Below, piece after piece: positions 1-10,504 of a stretch of 64,000 bases of DNA. How positions within the stretch are numbered: the first letter of the stretch is position 1; each line of letters begins with the position of its first letter. This DNA is from Urechis unicinctus (lineage: Eukaryota; Annelida; Polychaeta; Xenopneusta; Urechidae). The DNA lies in NCBI GenBank assembly GCA_034190875.2, contig CM067354.1, positions 44,459,805 to 44,523,804 of the forward strand, given 5' to 3'. A program made the position numbers and the translations under genes. The notes under the pieces were generated by a model. That model did no database searches, was not told the DNA's origin, and worked only from the letters and a program-made list of their open reading frames with translations.

Positions 1-6
1 TACTAT

Positions 7-732
7 TAGTGGGTAGCGGATTCTGCGTAAAAACCACGGTTTACAACCATGGCGCAGTGTATTGCTATCACGCTATAGGAGGCATGCTGCTGGGATGGAA
101 CGCCGCGTTTATGAATAATCGTTGGCTGACTACCCCGAGAACGGGATCGTTTGTGCTAGTCCCGGCTCTCAGATGCTCATTTATCGCCCTACACTAGACT
201 ATAGGCATGGAACCATGCATGGTTCTTAAGTAGTGGGGGTCCCACCACCTAAGAACCATTCATGTTTGGAAGCTGGGTCATTCCAGTAGCTAAGAACCAT
301 GGGTTATATTGTATTTGTAGCGGAATAGGCTACAAAATCATGTTTTCCCATGATTCTTAGCTACTGGAACTTTCTGGCATGGAACCATGCATGGTTATGA
401 GGTAGTGGGTGTCCCACCACCTAAGATCCATGAAATAAATATCCATAAGGTGACATGAACGGGCTCCTCAACACTGTGGTTATTAACCGTATTTTACGCT
501 AAGAACCATGTCTTCGTAAAATTGAAAGAACTGACCGACATTATCGAAATCGCCGACAATTCACATTACAGACTTTGCGATTCGCTTTGCAATGTGCCTA
601 CCCTTTCAATAGGCTTCTTGATGAATATATAATGGCCAAAGTTTTAAATAAACACCGATAAGTTGACTTGAATGGGCGTCTCAATGCTGTGGTTATTAAC
701 CGTGGTTTTTGCCCGGAATCCGCTACCCACTA
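7..732. mobile_element. MITE-like element with ~45 bp terminal inverted repeats
   Basis: The left end (about 1-48, starting TAGTGGGTAGCGGATTC at 7) matches the reverse complement of 691-735 with few differences, so the segment is bounded by terminal inverted repeats. Inside are two related copies of a CATGGAACCATGCATGG block (about 205-270 and 373-433), each followed by a near-palindromic GTGGG..CCCAC segment, and two copies of a TGTGGTTATTAACCGT motif (about 473 and 686). There is no transposase ORF, so this is a non-autonomous DNA element. The superfamily is not assigned. The left flank is cut by the window edge, so no target-site duplication can be read. Confidence 0.65.
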
Positions 733-740
733 GTATCTCC

Positions 741-1075
741 GGGATATGATAATTTCTCAATTTGCGCATTCCATACCTCAAAAACTGGGAAGGAACCCAC
801 CCTAGGTCTTCTGATTCACTAATCTACAACTCTTGGGCTATACCACAGTGCATTCAGTATACCCCCATCGACTACCAAAACCACTTAGTGCATATTATGT
901 ACATTGCAGTGTCGGGATATGATAATTTCTCAATTTGAGCATTCCATAACTCCAAAACGGGGATGGAACCCATCCTAGGTCTTCTGAATCACCAATCTAC
1001 AACCCGTGGACTATACCACAGTGCATTTAATATACCCCCATCAACTAAATAACTACCCAAAACCACTTAGTGTAT
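741..1075. repeat. Tandem pair of a ~173 bp unit
   Basis: The sequence starting GGGATATGATAATTTCTCA at 741 recurs at 914, and the two units stay similar through a shared CCACTTAGTG segment near their ends. The second unit has small indels. No coding potential is seen. Confidence 0.75.
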
Positions 1076-1792
1076 ATAATCCCGATTTTCTGCACGATAT
1101 ATTAGCCCACTAAGTGCATAGCCTAGCCTTTATCTGAATTCTTCTTAATATTAGTCACAGATGATACATGGTAAATCGAATTAATGAATTTAAAATGAAT
1201 GCCTTTACGCGATGGAAAACCGGTTATATAAAATGTTGTCGAATAATTAATTTATCAAACAGTATGTTTCCATTAAGCCTCGAATCATTAGACCATGCAG
1301 TTCATTAACCATATAAGCACAACTATTAAGGTAAAGCATGAACAGTCAGTTTATTGAGTCCAAAGCATTAATACATCAGCCAACATGGTATGGAATTTAT
1401 GTGGCATTTTTACAAAATATATACAATGTGTGACTATTTACAATAAACATAATTACTTAAATTGGGTTATATACAACAAACTTTAATGATATGTAAACCA
1501 ATTACACTGTTCACAATTTTTTTAATATCAGATGTTTGTTCAAACAAAGTTGTAAATGTTCAATGAATAAGATTATTCATGTCTCTGACAAATATTTTCA
1601 GTTTCAGTATCCAAATTTTTAAATGTATCAACTAAATTCAGGAAAAATAATTATTCTAGAAAGCAAGGGTTACAATGAAAATACTGTTAGAGCTTTTGCC
1701 ATGGGGCAGACATATGGCCGACAGCTATAGCCATCCTGTTGTTTTATGAAATTTATGGTTAAACAATTATCAACATGACACCAATAATTTTT
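1076..1792. other. AT-rich stretch without a recognised gene
   Basis: AT-rich sequence with short broken frames only. I see no repeat, RNA gene or conserved protein here. Confidence 0.5.
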
Positions 1793-2080
1793 TTATTTTT
1801 TTTGACCAATTGCACGCATATACTCGAAATGAATGTACTTTGCTATTCGAGTCATAACTAAATCGTGTGTGCCATAGTAAGAATCACAAGTAAAAATGAT
1901 GTTTCTCTTGGTGTTCACAACAAACAGTGTACAATAGAGGTCAGAATAACATGGTATCAAAACCCATTCATAATCAAACCATTTAACAAAAAACTGACGA
2001 GTTATATAATTTTGTAATGGTTTTTTGTTACAATCAAACAAACGTTGGAAAATCCACCCAGAATCCACAACATGAACCAA
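1793..2080 (-). pseudogene. Possible Ulp1/C48-like cysteine protease fragment
   Basis: A 95-codon frame. Its middle (WVLIPCYSDLYCTLFVVN, then FTCDSYYG) resembles the strand and Asp-Ser segment of Ulp1-type proteases, which several DNA transposons carry. The histidine expected before the tryptophan-like position is not present (YC is seen instead), and the catalytic Cys region is outside the frame, so it would be inactive. It lies just beyond the Polinton polymerase remnant and on the same strand, but whether it belongs to that element is not shown. It could also be a chance frame. Confidence 0.25.
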
Positions 2081-2526
2081 CTAACTTTTGATATTGTGAC
2101 CTTTCTGGGATGACAGGTCCACAATTTTGGAATCACTGTCATTCACTCTGGTCCTTACATTGGAACACGAAGATGGTTGCACTCCGAGAGGTGGGGACCT
2201 TTATGTGTTGGTGTTCTTGGAGAGGAGCATCTTGGAGATACTTCCAATTTCCATTGAAACACAACATGTAATAAACGGTTATTGTGGTCTGCAGTCTTTA
2301 TAATTGAAAGATATAAAAATACCAAGCCAAAGAAAATTTCATGGTATGCTCGGTTTTGTGCCAGAATTCTATGGTAAGGGATAACAGCCACTTTTCATGT
2401 CTCATATTTAGAATATCATAGTGAAATTATACCACAACAATTGTATAATCTAGAGGATTCTAATTAGGTAGGTGGAATTGTCAGTTTTTGAGCCAAAATT
2501 GACAGGATGACAGCCACTTTTCACTT

Positions 2527-2722
2527 TTCCAGATACCTGTCTGAAATTGCTTGTACTATTGCAGCCAGACACCTGTCTGAAATTGCCAAGCAAGGCTTAA
2601 ACTATTGCAACCAGACACCTGTCTGAAATTGCCAGACAATACTAATCAATTGCAATCAGACACCTGTCTGAAATTGACAGACAATACTAATCTATTGCAA
2701 CCAGACACCAGTCTGAAATTGC
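2527..2722. repeat. Minisatellite, ~46 bp unit
   Basis: Four to five imperfect units carry the core CAGACACCTGTCTGAAATTG, at about 2565, 2612, 2657 and 2702, separated by ACAATACTAAT-type spacers. Each core is itself a small inverted repeat (CAGACA..TGTCTG). Confidence 0.75.
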
Positions 2723-2835
2723 CTCCTCTTTCCAGTTTTCTATTATTGCTTTGTTATACATACCAACCCACAAACATAAATACGCTTATAAACTATTGTC
2801 CAATAGTTATAAGCAATAGCAAGTCTTGACGAAAA

Positions 2836-3530
2836 ACATGTCCTAGCTGTCTACTGGTACTAGGGCAGTACGGCCCAGTTCTTTGTTGCACACATGACAA
2901 TGGGTTGCTCCCTTGTGACTCTTTTGTCCTCTCGCGTCATGCGCATGGGGACAGGCTTTGACAGAACTTCTTTGATCATTTGCTCCTCCTGCTGCAGAGC
3001 CAATAAGAACTTCTCCATAGCATTGCTTCCTCTGTAAACTATGGGAGGTTCGGTCTTACCGTCACACTGGACAACCTCATAGCCGTAACCACATGGCTCA
3101 TGCTCCTGCGTTTTCTGCGTGTTGCTCTTACCAGGATTGTGCGCAGGAGCCCAGAAGTTTCACTGTAAGCGCCTCAAAGCCGGTGTAGATACTGAATGGA
3201 GTAGGGAGCTGTTTCTGCCAGTTCTGGAAGGATAAGATGTTTTCCCCTTCCTCGGGCATGTCTACCCTCATAGCAGTTTGCCTTTTCCCCACACACTCAG
3301 GCTTGTGCTTGTTGAGCAGTTTCTCCGTGGTATAACCATGCACTTGTGGTGTTCGTATTTACTCTGATCATACAGCAAGCGGTTCAGAGTGTAATGAATT
3401 TTTCATCCTCCTCATTAACATCAGGTTTATGAATGTACCGGTCTGTTTACTGATGCGGTGAACGATGGTGGCCAAACACGTCCAAGGCCACGTTAGCATG
3501 CTTTTCTACCTTTTCAATCCGCGAGTGTTG
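2836..3530 (-). pseudogene. Polinton/Maverick protein-primed DNA polymerase B fragment
   Basis: The minus strand, read across at least two frames, gives conserved polymerase blocks in the usual order: a VEKHANVALDVFG block near 3500, IVHRISKQ, NRLLYDQSK near 3390, LNKHKPECVGKRQTA (about 3300), MPEEGENILSFQNWQKQLPTP, IYTGFEAL, EEEQMIKEVLSKP (about 2990), and a CxxC-type VCNKELG (about 2885). Polintons have IYADFEAL at the 3'-5' exonuclease I motif; here the catalytic-type Asp is replaced (TGFEAL). Only the N-terminal and exonuclease part remains and the palm is absent. Frameshifts and the lost Asp make this a dead relic. Confidence 0.85.
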
Positions 3531-3577
3531 GATATACTACACCTTTACCTTCCAACAGGGTTAACAGTCACTTAATG

Positions 3578-3901
3578 TTATAGTTTGATGGCCCCTCTGG
3601 GTGTATAGCAACCGGGTGCAGAGCCGCTACAATAGACCATAGAAGGCAGAAGTCTTCCCAGTTCTTTATCTCTCTTAGAAGACATATTTGCATTTTCATT
3701 TCCAGTGCAACTGAGTTCCGCTCCCCCAGACTTTGTCTCCACTAAGCTAGTCGCGTCCTGTTCAAGGAGTTTATCAATAATGGTATAAGGATCCATGAAT
3801 ATACGTATACGCCTTCGAGCTTCAGAATACTGCACCAAAAACTTAAATTTGCTGCCGAGGTTTACTTCTATCAAGGCTAATATCACTTCAATCGACGGCA
3901 T
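3578..3901 (-). CDS. Unrecognised ORF inside the left Polinton relic
   Basis: 107 codons starting MPSIEVILALIEVNLG, without internal stops, between the packaging ATPase and polymerase fragments and on their strand. A basic SEARRRIRIF stretch is followed by a polar middle and a DKELGRLLPSMVYCSGSAPG end. I do not recognise the family. Position and strand suggest a Polinton accessory gene or a displaced piece of a neighbour. A GSAPG turn near the C-terminus is not a Walker A motif. Confidence 0.45.
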   Translation of the reverse strand: MPSIEVILALIEVNLGSKFKFLVQYSEARRRIRIFMDPYTIIDKLLEQDATSLVETKSGGAELSCTGNENANMSSKRDKELGRLLPSMVYCSGSAPGCYTPRGAIKL

Positions 3902-3916
3902 ATGCAGTAGAATGGA

Positions 3917-4107
3917 CAGTCTTCAGCAGCAGTTTTGCGTGCTTGGGTGAGGACCCAGACACTTCACTGCGTATGGCGACCGCTAAAGGTCAGTTTGGAT
4001 AACATGTCTCTCTTCTTGGTTAGGGCCTTTGTTGCCGAAAAGTCATCAATAATGTACAGGGTGGGCTCGCCCTTAAAACAATGGTACACAGTCCTCAAGT
4101 GGTCATG
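3917..4107 (-). pseudogene. Polinton FtsK/A32-like packaging ATPase fragment
   Basis: The minus strand reads LYIIDDFSATKALTKKRDML, then KLTFSGRH, an in-frame stop, and SVWVLTQ. The hydrophobic run ending in IIDD is a Walker B motif, and SVWVLTQ matches the following strand of the A32-like genome-packaging ATPases of Polintons. The Walker A half is missing, because the preceding sequence is the major capsid fragment. A deletion probably joined the two. Confidence 0.75.
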
Positions 4108-4149
4108 GAGCGCTCCCCTGGACTAACGACGTAAACCTCTGAATCATCG

Positions 4150-4890
4150 CCACCCATGACCGCAACTGATAGGCTCGTTGAAACGTATGGTAGGGCACCT
4201 CATCCCACTACTGGTAGCCACGCATGCCCTGGTCATAGAGTTGGTTGGGGATGCCCTTAAAGGTCATCTCAACTTTTGTAATCGTGGGGTTGTAAAACGA
4301 CTCTGTCTTTCTGACGAATGAGGCGTTGGCTGGGTCTTCAAAGAGCAGTAGGATGCCCTTCATGCTGTGAGCCAGCACGTTCAGGTTGATGTTCCACAGT
4401 GAATCTCTTTTATTGTATACAAGTTTCCTGTGACGCAGCACACGGTCATACAGAATTGCAAGTCGACCTGTGTACTGGGTGCGTATCATACGGGCCAACT
4501 CTGGTTGGGTAACCATGTCATACTCTAGGGAGATGCCATCAATTTTGTAGCTGGCAGTCTTTGAACGTGAGATTGTATTCCAGTCTGTCATTAAGTGAGC
4601 TCTGGTAGAGCATGTGGCTCTCGAGGAGTTCAAAGTCAAGCGGAACATAGAACCTGTTACCATAGACATCAGCTACGGCCTTGTCCTCTTCCTCAGTCTC
4701 ATCCTTGTCTCATGCTCCCACTCGTATCTTAGTTGCGTTTCTGTTATCTGAGGTGTCAAAGCCCTGATACTGGAGGCCCTGTCTCTCCATTGCAGTCCAC
4801 CACAAGTCATGGTAACAGTGGTACACATCGCTGTCATCAATAGACATGACCCCATTGCCAGAAATCTTGATTGTCATTTTCTTAACCATG
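4150..4890 (-). pseudogene. Polinton major capsid protein (double jelly-roll) remnant
   Basis: The likely start is the ATG at 4890 (MVKKMTIKISGNG). Pieces in different frames then give FYVPLDFELLESHMLYQ (about 4640), RLEYNLTF, ISLEYDMVTQPELARMIR, QYTGRLAILYDRVLRHRK, NINLNVLAHSMKGILLLFEDP and VEMTFKGIPNQLYDQGMRGYQ (ending 4211), then a stop and WDEV. These are the conserved blocks of the Polinton/Maverick major capsid protein. At least two frameshifts and several stops break it, and the C-terminal third is gone. The longest unbroken frame is 4208-4669. Confidence 0.85.
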
Positions 4891-4903
4891 CACAGCCCAG
4901 GTT

Positions 4904-5365
4904 TTGCACAATGATGCGGTTAACATCAGTCGAGTCAGCGTGATTGTAAAGGCCACTAAATTCCTCTCTCCTAGGAGTATCCTAGATTACGGTGGTACAC
5001 AGCTTGCTCAGGCTCTCGGAGTGACCTCTCAACTAAGGCAGCAAAAAGCCCTACAAGGTGTCGACCAAGCAGCTGCTAAGGCGGAAGCTGGACCCTGGTA
5101 GTTGCTTTGATGGATGGAGGGAGCATTAGTGCAACCCCGGCACCAACGCCGGCGCCGGCTGATAAGCCCGGTGTAAAGGAATGGATTAAAAAACAGCTGA
5201 ACTCCTTGGCAAACGTCCTCGAAAGGAATCATTGGCTCCATTGTATCATGGCTGCTTAAGTCAGCTGCAAAGGTGGCTGGTTGGATGGCCGCAGCTGTGG
5301 CGGTGGAGGGAGTTATCCTCCTGTTACTCCGCGACCTACTACCTAGCAAACCAAAGAACAGATAA
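4904..5365 (+). pseudogene. Polinton accessory gene with Pro-rich linker and C-terminal hydrophobic segment
   Basis: The plus strand reads TKQLLRRKLDPG (about 5060), then an ATPAPTPAPADKPGVKEWIK segment (about 5131), QLNSLANVLE, and after a 1-nt shift near 5222 IIGSIVSWLLKSAAKVAGWM and a hydrophobic VILLLLRDLLPS tail. The stop is at 5363-5365. A Pro/Ala linker followed by GV(K/R)EWIKK and IIGSIVSWLL is a recurring Polinton accessory protein pattern. It converges on the minus-strand gene ending at 5339, overlapping it by 27 bp. The function is unknown; membrane association is inferred from the hydrophobic tail. Confidence 0.6.
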
Positions 5366-5656
5366 GCCTATTGCGATTCCACCTACAATAAGAGCGGTTT
5401 TCTCATCCTCATGCGCCTTTCCTACGGATATACCGGCCACGCCGCTTGGAATGCCTGAAGAAGGGAATCCCATATCTCCCATTTTCGGTTCCACCAGAAA
5501 TGGTGGCGGATGGTTAAAGCTTCCTCTATCTGGAACAGCAGTAACCGCGTTGACATCAGTATTGCTGCCGATCTGCTGTTCCACAGTCGCGATGGTAATT
5601 AGGTTGTTGTACCCAACAACGTTTCCAATGTCGAGGCTCATGTCAGAGGGAGCCAT
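5339..5656 (-). CDS. Small tail-anchored Polinton accessory protein, unrecognised
   Basis: An intact frame of 105 codons starting MAPSDMSLDIGNVVGYN. A polar, Gly/Pro-rich body is followed by DEKTALIVGGIAIGLSVLWF at the C-terminus, a likely single transmembrane anchor. It lies between the minor and major capsid remnants on the same strand, which suggests a virion or membrane-linked role. No family is recognised. It is one of the few unbroken frames in this relic. Confidence 0.55.
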   Translation of the reverse strand: MAPSDMSLDIGNVVGYNNLITIATVEQQIGSNTDVNAVTAVPDRGSFNHPPPFLVEPKMGDMGFPSSGIPSGVAGISVGKAHEDEKTALIVGGIAIGLSVLWFAR

Positions 5657-5774
5657 GTAAAGGCCTGTTCCAAAAACGTAATCAAGCTTTGAAGATGCGT
5701 TCTGGAGGACGTGTTTATATCGGCGGATTGATGAGGTGAGTTTATAGCATCTTCAAAACTATTTTTGAGCATCA

Positions 5775-6440
5775 AATGGTGGCTGACCATGTGTCCTTAT
5801 CCGGGAGTGCTATTCTCATTTCGTCCAGAAGTCTCCAGATGTAGTAGACTTGGAACCTGTAGAGGTTAGTTACTGCTAGGGGAAACAGAGTTAACATGGT
5901 CTAACGCAGATACACCGCAGCCACTTGTTGCGCATCATACAACAAAGTTTACCTGGTTCTGCCAGTATTGCATGTGGTTGGTTCTCCAGCCATCTACAAG
6001 GCTGTCGTCGCTTATGTTTGGCACCAAGTATTTCTCAAACAGGTTGGAGAACTCCAACCCAAACGCATCTGTGATATTATCCAATTTCACCTGGATGAGG
6101 AGATGTGTCAGATCCTCGGCGGCAATATGGGATGGGTATACCAGGCCGGTTTCTAGGTATTTTTTTGGTGGATAATCCTGCGGATGGGACTATTGCCCTC
6201 TCAATTCCTGATGATTGGGCTTTGCAATGTGATGACAGTGTGATAAAAATATTGGGTCTTGATAAGGGTCTAGGTGGGGGATGGATTCCTTCAGGTACTC
6301 ACTGAGGTGACTGGCCCATCAACTTTAGCATCTTTAACCCACTTTATGTCCACCTCGATCAAGTCAGTACCACGCAGAACATGCTTGATGGTGCGCCCAC
6401 TACGCTTCTTGAAGTTGTGGGCTGTGGGGGCGGCTCTTAT
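5775..6440 (-). pseudogene. Polinton minor capsid (penton-like) protein remnant
   Basis: The minus strand reads FKKRSGRTIKHVLRGTDLIE (about 6410), AAEDLTHLLIQV (about 6110), EFSNLFEKYLVPNISDDS, GWRTNHMQYWQNQVNFVV (about 5960), a stop, then CATSGCGVSALDHVNS and NLYRFQVYYIWRLLDEM (about 5850). The YWQNQ.NF..WCAT.GCGVS block and the YRF..YY..R.L.E end are typical of the Polinton minor capsid protein. A homologous relic lies on the plus strand at 38110-38965. Stops and frameshifts show it is dead. Confidence 0.8.
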
Positions 6441-6552
6441 GGTGATATTATAACTTCAAACATCGCGAGTTAAAGGTTCAGATAAGAGATAATAAGGTAC
6501 GTCTATTGAACAATCACGACCATGCTATTAGTGTTGTTCTTCAATTTACAAG

Positions 6553-7050
6553 ATGTCAATAAAAGCGAGTATTTATGGAAGTCAACAGAAAACGGATCAG
6601 GGCAGGGACCTCTCTGAATATGCTAAAAAAATCAATGTTGATGCTTACATAATATCCACCTTGCATAACACGCTTAACAGACAGGACTATGTTAAAAAAC
6701 CTTATGTTGTGGCGCTTCACAACCAGCCTTCACCGAAACCCCTCATTACTGTTTGGGCGGAAGAAAGAGGTCGGTTGGTTAATGGAGCGTATGAATGGTC
6801 ATTTGGTGATGCTGTCAGTGGTGTTGACCTTGGATAGCCTATGTTGGTGTCAGGTCGAGTTTTGCGTATGGGGCTATCAACTAGTGTGAGGGCGCGGCCT
6901 GACCTTATAGGTGTAAGTATTGTTGTTAATCGTGTCATGCAAGGCGGCTATTATGTAACTAAAGAAAGGGACGAACATGTGGGCGTCAAAGTGTTTACCA
7001 CACCTCTCGAGTTGGCTGAAGGTGACCAAATTAGTTCAGAACAGTGTTGA
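6553..7050 (+). pseudogene. Unrecognised 166-codon gene with one in-frame stop
   Basis: Two frames, 6553-6834 and 6838-7050, share one reading frame and are separated only by a single TAG at 6835-6837. Read across it, the frame gives about 165 residues: MSIKASIYGSQQ.. DAYIISTLHNTL .. KKPYVVALHNQPSPKP .. VWAEERGRL, then VSGRVLRMGLS .. GVSIVVNRVMQGGYYV .. GVKVFTTPLELAEGD. One lone stop in an otherwise open frame argues for a real gene recently disabled. It lies head to head with the minor capsid relic at the edge of the Polinton. No family is recognised. Confidence 0.55.
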
Positions 7051-8046
7051 TGCCTCCCGGGCAACAAAGTCATTATTATCACTCCTAATTGAACTTGACA
7101 CATAGACTTATGTGTATACAACAGCAGTATGAAACAAAAACCGCCCATTCCTACTGTACTGTTATATCCGGACGAAGCATCTTTGCCATTGAGCGGACTG
7201 TGAATGACCCCCCTAAATACATAGACTTTTTACGTTGTGTGAAAAAGTGCAAAAGCCCCCTAGTATGACAACTGCTCTCCAGTTTTAGCAGGACCACAGA
7301 GGCCCTGGAATTTCCCCTGAGACCCCACCTCCACTGAAGATTGGGCTGTATGTAATCTGGCCAGGCCTACCCCACGTGACTTATTCCTATCCCCTCCACT
7401 ATATAGGGGAAGGGGATGCTCTAACTAGGAATAAGTACTAGAAGTAGGAGCAGATGTATATGGTATAGAGGCCCCAGGTAACATCTTCACAATACACAAA
7501 TGCAGTGGCACTTGACAACTCCAACCCTGCAGTGTCATACTAAGAGACATTCTTGGAATGATAACTTTGTGCTTTAAGATAACAGCGTGAGCGCAGAACA
7601 GATATGGGTGTTCACCAAAAAATGCTATCACTCTCTAGAGCATTAAATTTAGGATGACACTTGGATAGACTGTCTCTCCCATTACACAGTTAAAAATGGT
7701 TATTTTTAAGATCTTATAGATTTCTGGTAATTACATTTGCAGCAACTAATTAGCTCAAATACGCTGTATGCACCCCAAACATAGTGGCACACAGCTGTCC
7801 ACTCCAATCATATTTGCACGCTATGATTCACAGCCGTGCACGCTATGAATCACAACCGTGCACATATGAATCAGCCTATTGAATAAACGAGGATATATGG
7901 TATAGAATGAACACAGAAGAGTGTATTACTGAACTTGAGGATGGTGTAAAACAGTTGATGTTAGAACCGCTATCATGTATACTACTATTGCTCCACAAAC
8001 ACACATTTTTTATACGGAGTAAAATGCGAAAAGTAAGGCAATATTA
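7051..8046. other. Stretch without a recognised gene
   Basis: Only short frames are present. A small direct repeat of a TATGATTCACAGCCGTGCACG type lies at about 7820-7870. Nothing else is supported. Confidence 0.5.
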
Positions 8047-8376
8047 TTGAAATTTAATACGTTGAGTCACAAGCGCGGCCGCCTGCGGCTAGGTCCGGCA
8101 GACACCCCTACCAACAAGCTCAGACTCTGTTTGGATCAAATCCATCTGAACGAGGCAATCAAGCGTAACTACTATCCAATACCCCCAATTGATGAAGTTG
8201 CCCCCAGACTGACAAATGCCCAAGTTGTCTCAGTCTCAGTCTAGATGAGCCGTTCAGTTATTTGACAACATTTTGGACACCGTTTGGCTGATATCGCTGG
8301 CGATGAAAGTCTTTGGGGATATCCTCAGCACCAGAGGAATTTCAACGCAGATAAGAGGAAACTCTTGAGAGATTGG
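8047..8376 (+). pseudogene. Ty3/gypsy reverse transcriptase fragment, 5' part (older element)
   Basis: The plus strand reads KLRLCLDQIHLNEAIKRN, YPIPPIDEVAPRLTNAQV, then in shifted frames LDEPFSYLTTFWTPFG, EEFQR and ETLERL up to the edge of the LTR at 8377. These are fingers/palm blocks of gypsy reverse transcriptase, before the YxDD motif. The matching downstream part of a pol gene is at 13303-13800, so this older copy was split around the region now holding the minus-strand gypsy element. Confidence 0.85.
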
Positions 8377-8525
8377 TGTTATGTTATGTCCAAATAACTA
8401 TATTGAGAAACACACACACGAGGACGACACCGTGTAGACCGGAACAGAACTGTCTTTATTCTTAACCACCATCCAACACATGAAGTGCACGTTATGATTT
8501 TTAGTGAGGGCTTCATAATGCAACA
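8377..8525 (-). repeat. 3' LTR of the minus-strand gypsy element
   Basis: 149 bp, ending TG..CA in the element's sense. Very short for an LTR. It is followed in the element interior by the polypurine tract. Confidence 0.9.
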
Positions 8526-8710
8526 TCCCCCTTCTTTTAAGAAATCATCAATGACAGACATTATGTTAGTTGCTTGTCTGCAGTCACAAACAAAAAGGTA
8601 GCAGTCTGCCTGTTACAATAAAATGACATACAATTTAAGTCTAGTCCCAAGTTGACATTCATACAAAACAATACTATCTGGTTCTGCTACAATATGAATA
8701 TGTATTTAGA

Positions 8711-10504
8711 TTAAATATCTTCTATGAGACGACGTGGAGGCATGACATTTCGCTTGGGACGTGTTGTAGGTATTGTAGTATTTCCACTTTTCTGTATCGC
8801 AGGTGAGGAGACTGTTGCGTTGTGATTCACTTTACTAGTAGGTGTGGAGATGGGATCAGGTACGGGGCTATCCTGTGTTGGCTGTAGAGTAGGTGGGGCA
8901 ACTATGGGTGCAGCTGGTGGTGACGGAGTTGGGCTTGTGTAAGTGTCAGTGGCTATGGGTCGAGGTCGTAGCAATATTCTGTTGCGTTTTAGAGGGCGAC
9001 CTGTCGTGCGGCATAGCACTGTGTAGGAACGTGGTTCGGGGCCAATTCCAATAACCTTACCGGGGAGCCAGTTTTTACGTGCCACATCCTGGTAGTAAAC
9101 GGGCTGGTTGATGTCAAGCTCATCAAGGGTTTTGCTCTGGCTGTTGTAACGCATTTCAGATTTCTGATGGGCTAGCTGTCTAGCTGCAGTTATGTCATGG
9201 GCGTTGCCTTGATGGTAGACTGGTAGGTTGAAGTTAATTTTCCTTTGGAAAATGAGTTCAGCTGGTGAGGGGATTTTAGGGCCTAAAGGGGTTGTTCGAT
9301 ACACAAGAATAGCTTTGTCGGTTTCCTCAGGTGACTTCTTAATGAGGGCTTTCATGCTCCGGACCATGCGTTCAATAAAACCGTGTGAACGAGGATGGTG
9401 AGGGGAGCTGGTGACATGAGCTATTCCATAGTTGTTTGTCATTGCCTGGTAAGCACTGCCTATAAACTGTGGACCGTTGTCCGAGATGATGGTGTCTGGA
9501 CAACCAAACATTGAAAATACATGACTGGTAATAGCAGCTACGTGACGGCTGGAAGTGTCACGTCCAAGGCATTCAACAATCGGGTATTTCGAGTGGTAGT
9601 CTGCTATGATGAGATAGTTCTCATCATTCAGTGTGAAGAGATCTGAGCCAATTGTATGCCAGGGATATGGTGGAACGGTTGTCATAACGGGTTCCATTGG
9701 CTCTTTACTCTGCGATGCCTGGTGCTTTTGACAAATGGCGCATTGTGATATTATGCCCTCGATGTCAGAGTTGATCCCGGGCCAGTACACGCTACCTCTG
9801 GCGCGCATCTGACAGCGGATAATCCCTTGGTGACCAGTGTGGATGTCAGTTAGATATTGGTCATGGAGGATCTCTGGGATCAGCAGTTGACTTCCCTTCA
9901 GAATGAGACCATTTTCAATGCTTAGTTCGTCTCGGAAAGGCCAATAAGGATGAATGCTGTGGTGGACGTCTCTTTGGCGTCCGGGAAATCCTTGGATAAT
10001 GTATTTTGACAGGCGATGGAGTGTCTCGTCATTTGTTATTGCTTCACGAAGCTCATCGAGTCGTCTGTTGCTGAATTGAACGAAGCATACCTTAATATTC
10101 AGTTCAATGTGGTCATCAGCACTAGACTTTGGGAGTCGAGAAAGGCTGTCCGCTAGAATCATCTCTTTGCCAGGTCTGTATTTTATCTCGTAGTCATAGC
10201 GTTGCAACCTCAACAGCATACGCTGCAGACGGGCTGGGGCAGATGTGAGTGCTTTGGCTGAGATCATCTCCAGTGGACGGTGATCTGACTCGATGGTAAA
10301 TGGTTTGCCGTACAAATATGTGTGAAAGCGTTCTGCTCCAAATACACATGCAAGTAGCTCTCTTTCTATGTTTGCGTACCGCTTTTCGGTGTCAGACAAA
10401 CTTTTTGAGGCAAAACGAGATTGGGTGACCATCTTGAATGAGTGCGGCGCCGAGGGCTTCTTGACTCGCATCAACTTGCAATACAGCTGGCTTGGTTGGA
10501 TCAA
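8711..10504 (-). CDS. pol: Gypsy pol, second frame: RNase H and integrase
   Basis: 597 codons; homology begins at about residue 31 (FASKSLSD, about position 10414) and the first 30 codons are probably out of frame. RNase H has the ERELLA glutamate (about 48), the ESDHRPL aspartate (74) and the LADSLSR aspartate (119). The integrase zinc module is H222/H225 with C255/C258 (CAICQKH). The catalytic triad is D288 (GSDLF), D342 (SDNGP) and E378 (FIERM). A GPY/F-type module follows at about 450-500, then a Pro/Thr-rich tail. Integrase residues are all present. The frame is broken from the upstream reverse transcriptase frame near 10411-10419. Confidence 0.9.
   Translation of the reverse strand: MIQPSQLYCKLMRVKKPSAPHSFKMVTQSRFASKSLSDTEKRYANIERELLACVFGAERFHTYLYGKPFTIESDHRPLEMISAKALTSAPARLQRMLLRLQRYDYEIKYRPGKEMILADSLSRLPKSSADDHIELNIKVCFVQFSNRRLDELREAITNDETLHRLSKYIIQGFPGRQRDVHHSIHPYWPFRDELSIENGLILKGSQLLIPEILHDQYLTDIHTGHQGIIRCQMRARGSVYWPGINSDIEGIISQCAICQKHQASQSKEPMEPVMTTVPPYPWHTIGSDLFTLNDENYLIIADYHSKYPIVECLGRDTSSRHVAAITSHVFSMFGCPDTIISDNGPQFIGSAYQAMTNNYGIAHVTSSPHHPRSHGFIERMVRSMKALIKKSPEETDKAILVYRTTPLGPKIPSPAELIFQRKINFNLPVYHQGNAHDITAARQLAHQKSEMRYNSQSKTLDELDINQPVYYQDVARKNWLPGKVIGIGPEPRSYTVLCRTTGRPLKRNRILLRPRPIATDTYTSPTPSPPAAPIVAPPTLQPTQDSPVPDPISTPTSKVNHNATVSSPAIQKSGNTTIPTTRPKRNVMPPRRLIEDI

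Noticed and set aside
5968..6156. Plus-strand frame MHVVGSPAIYKAVV, also seen antisense at 38490-38987
   Set aside because: These similar frames are the antisense of the Polinton minor capsid gene; the sense strand gives the recognised YWQNQVNF and CATSGCGVS blocks.
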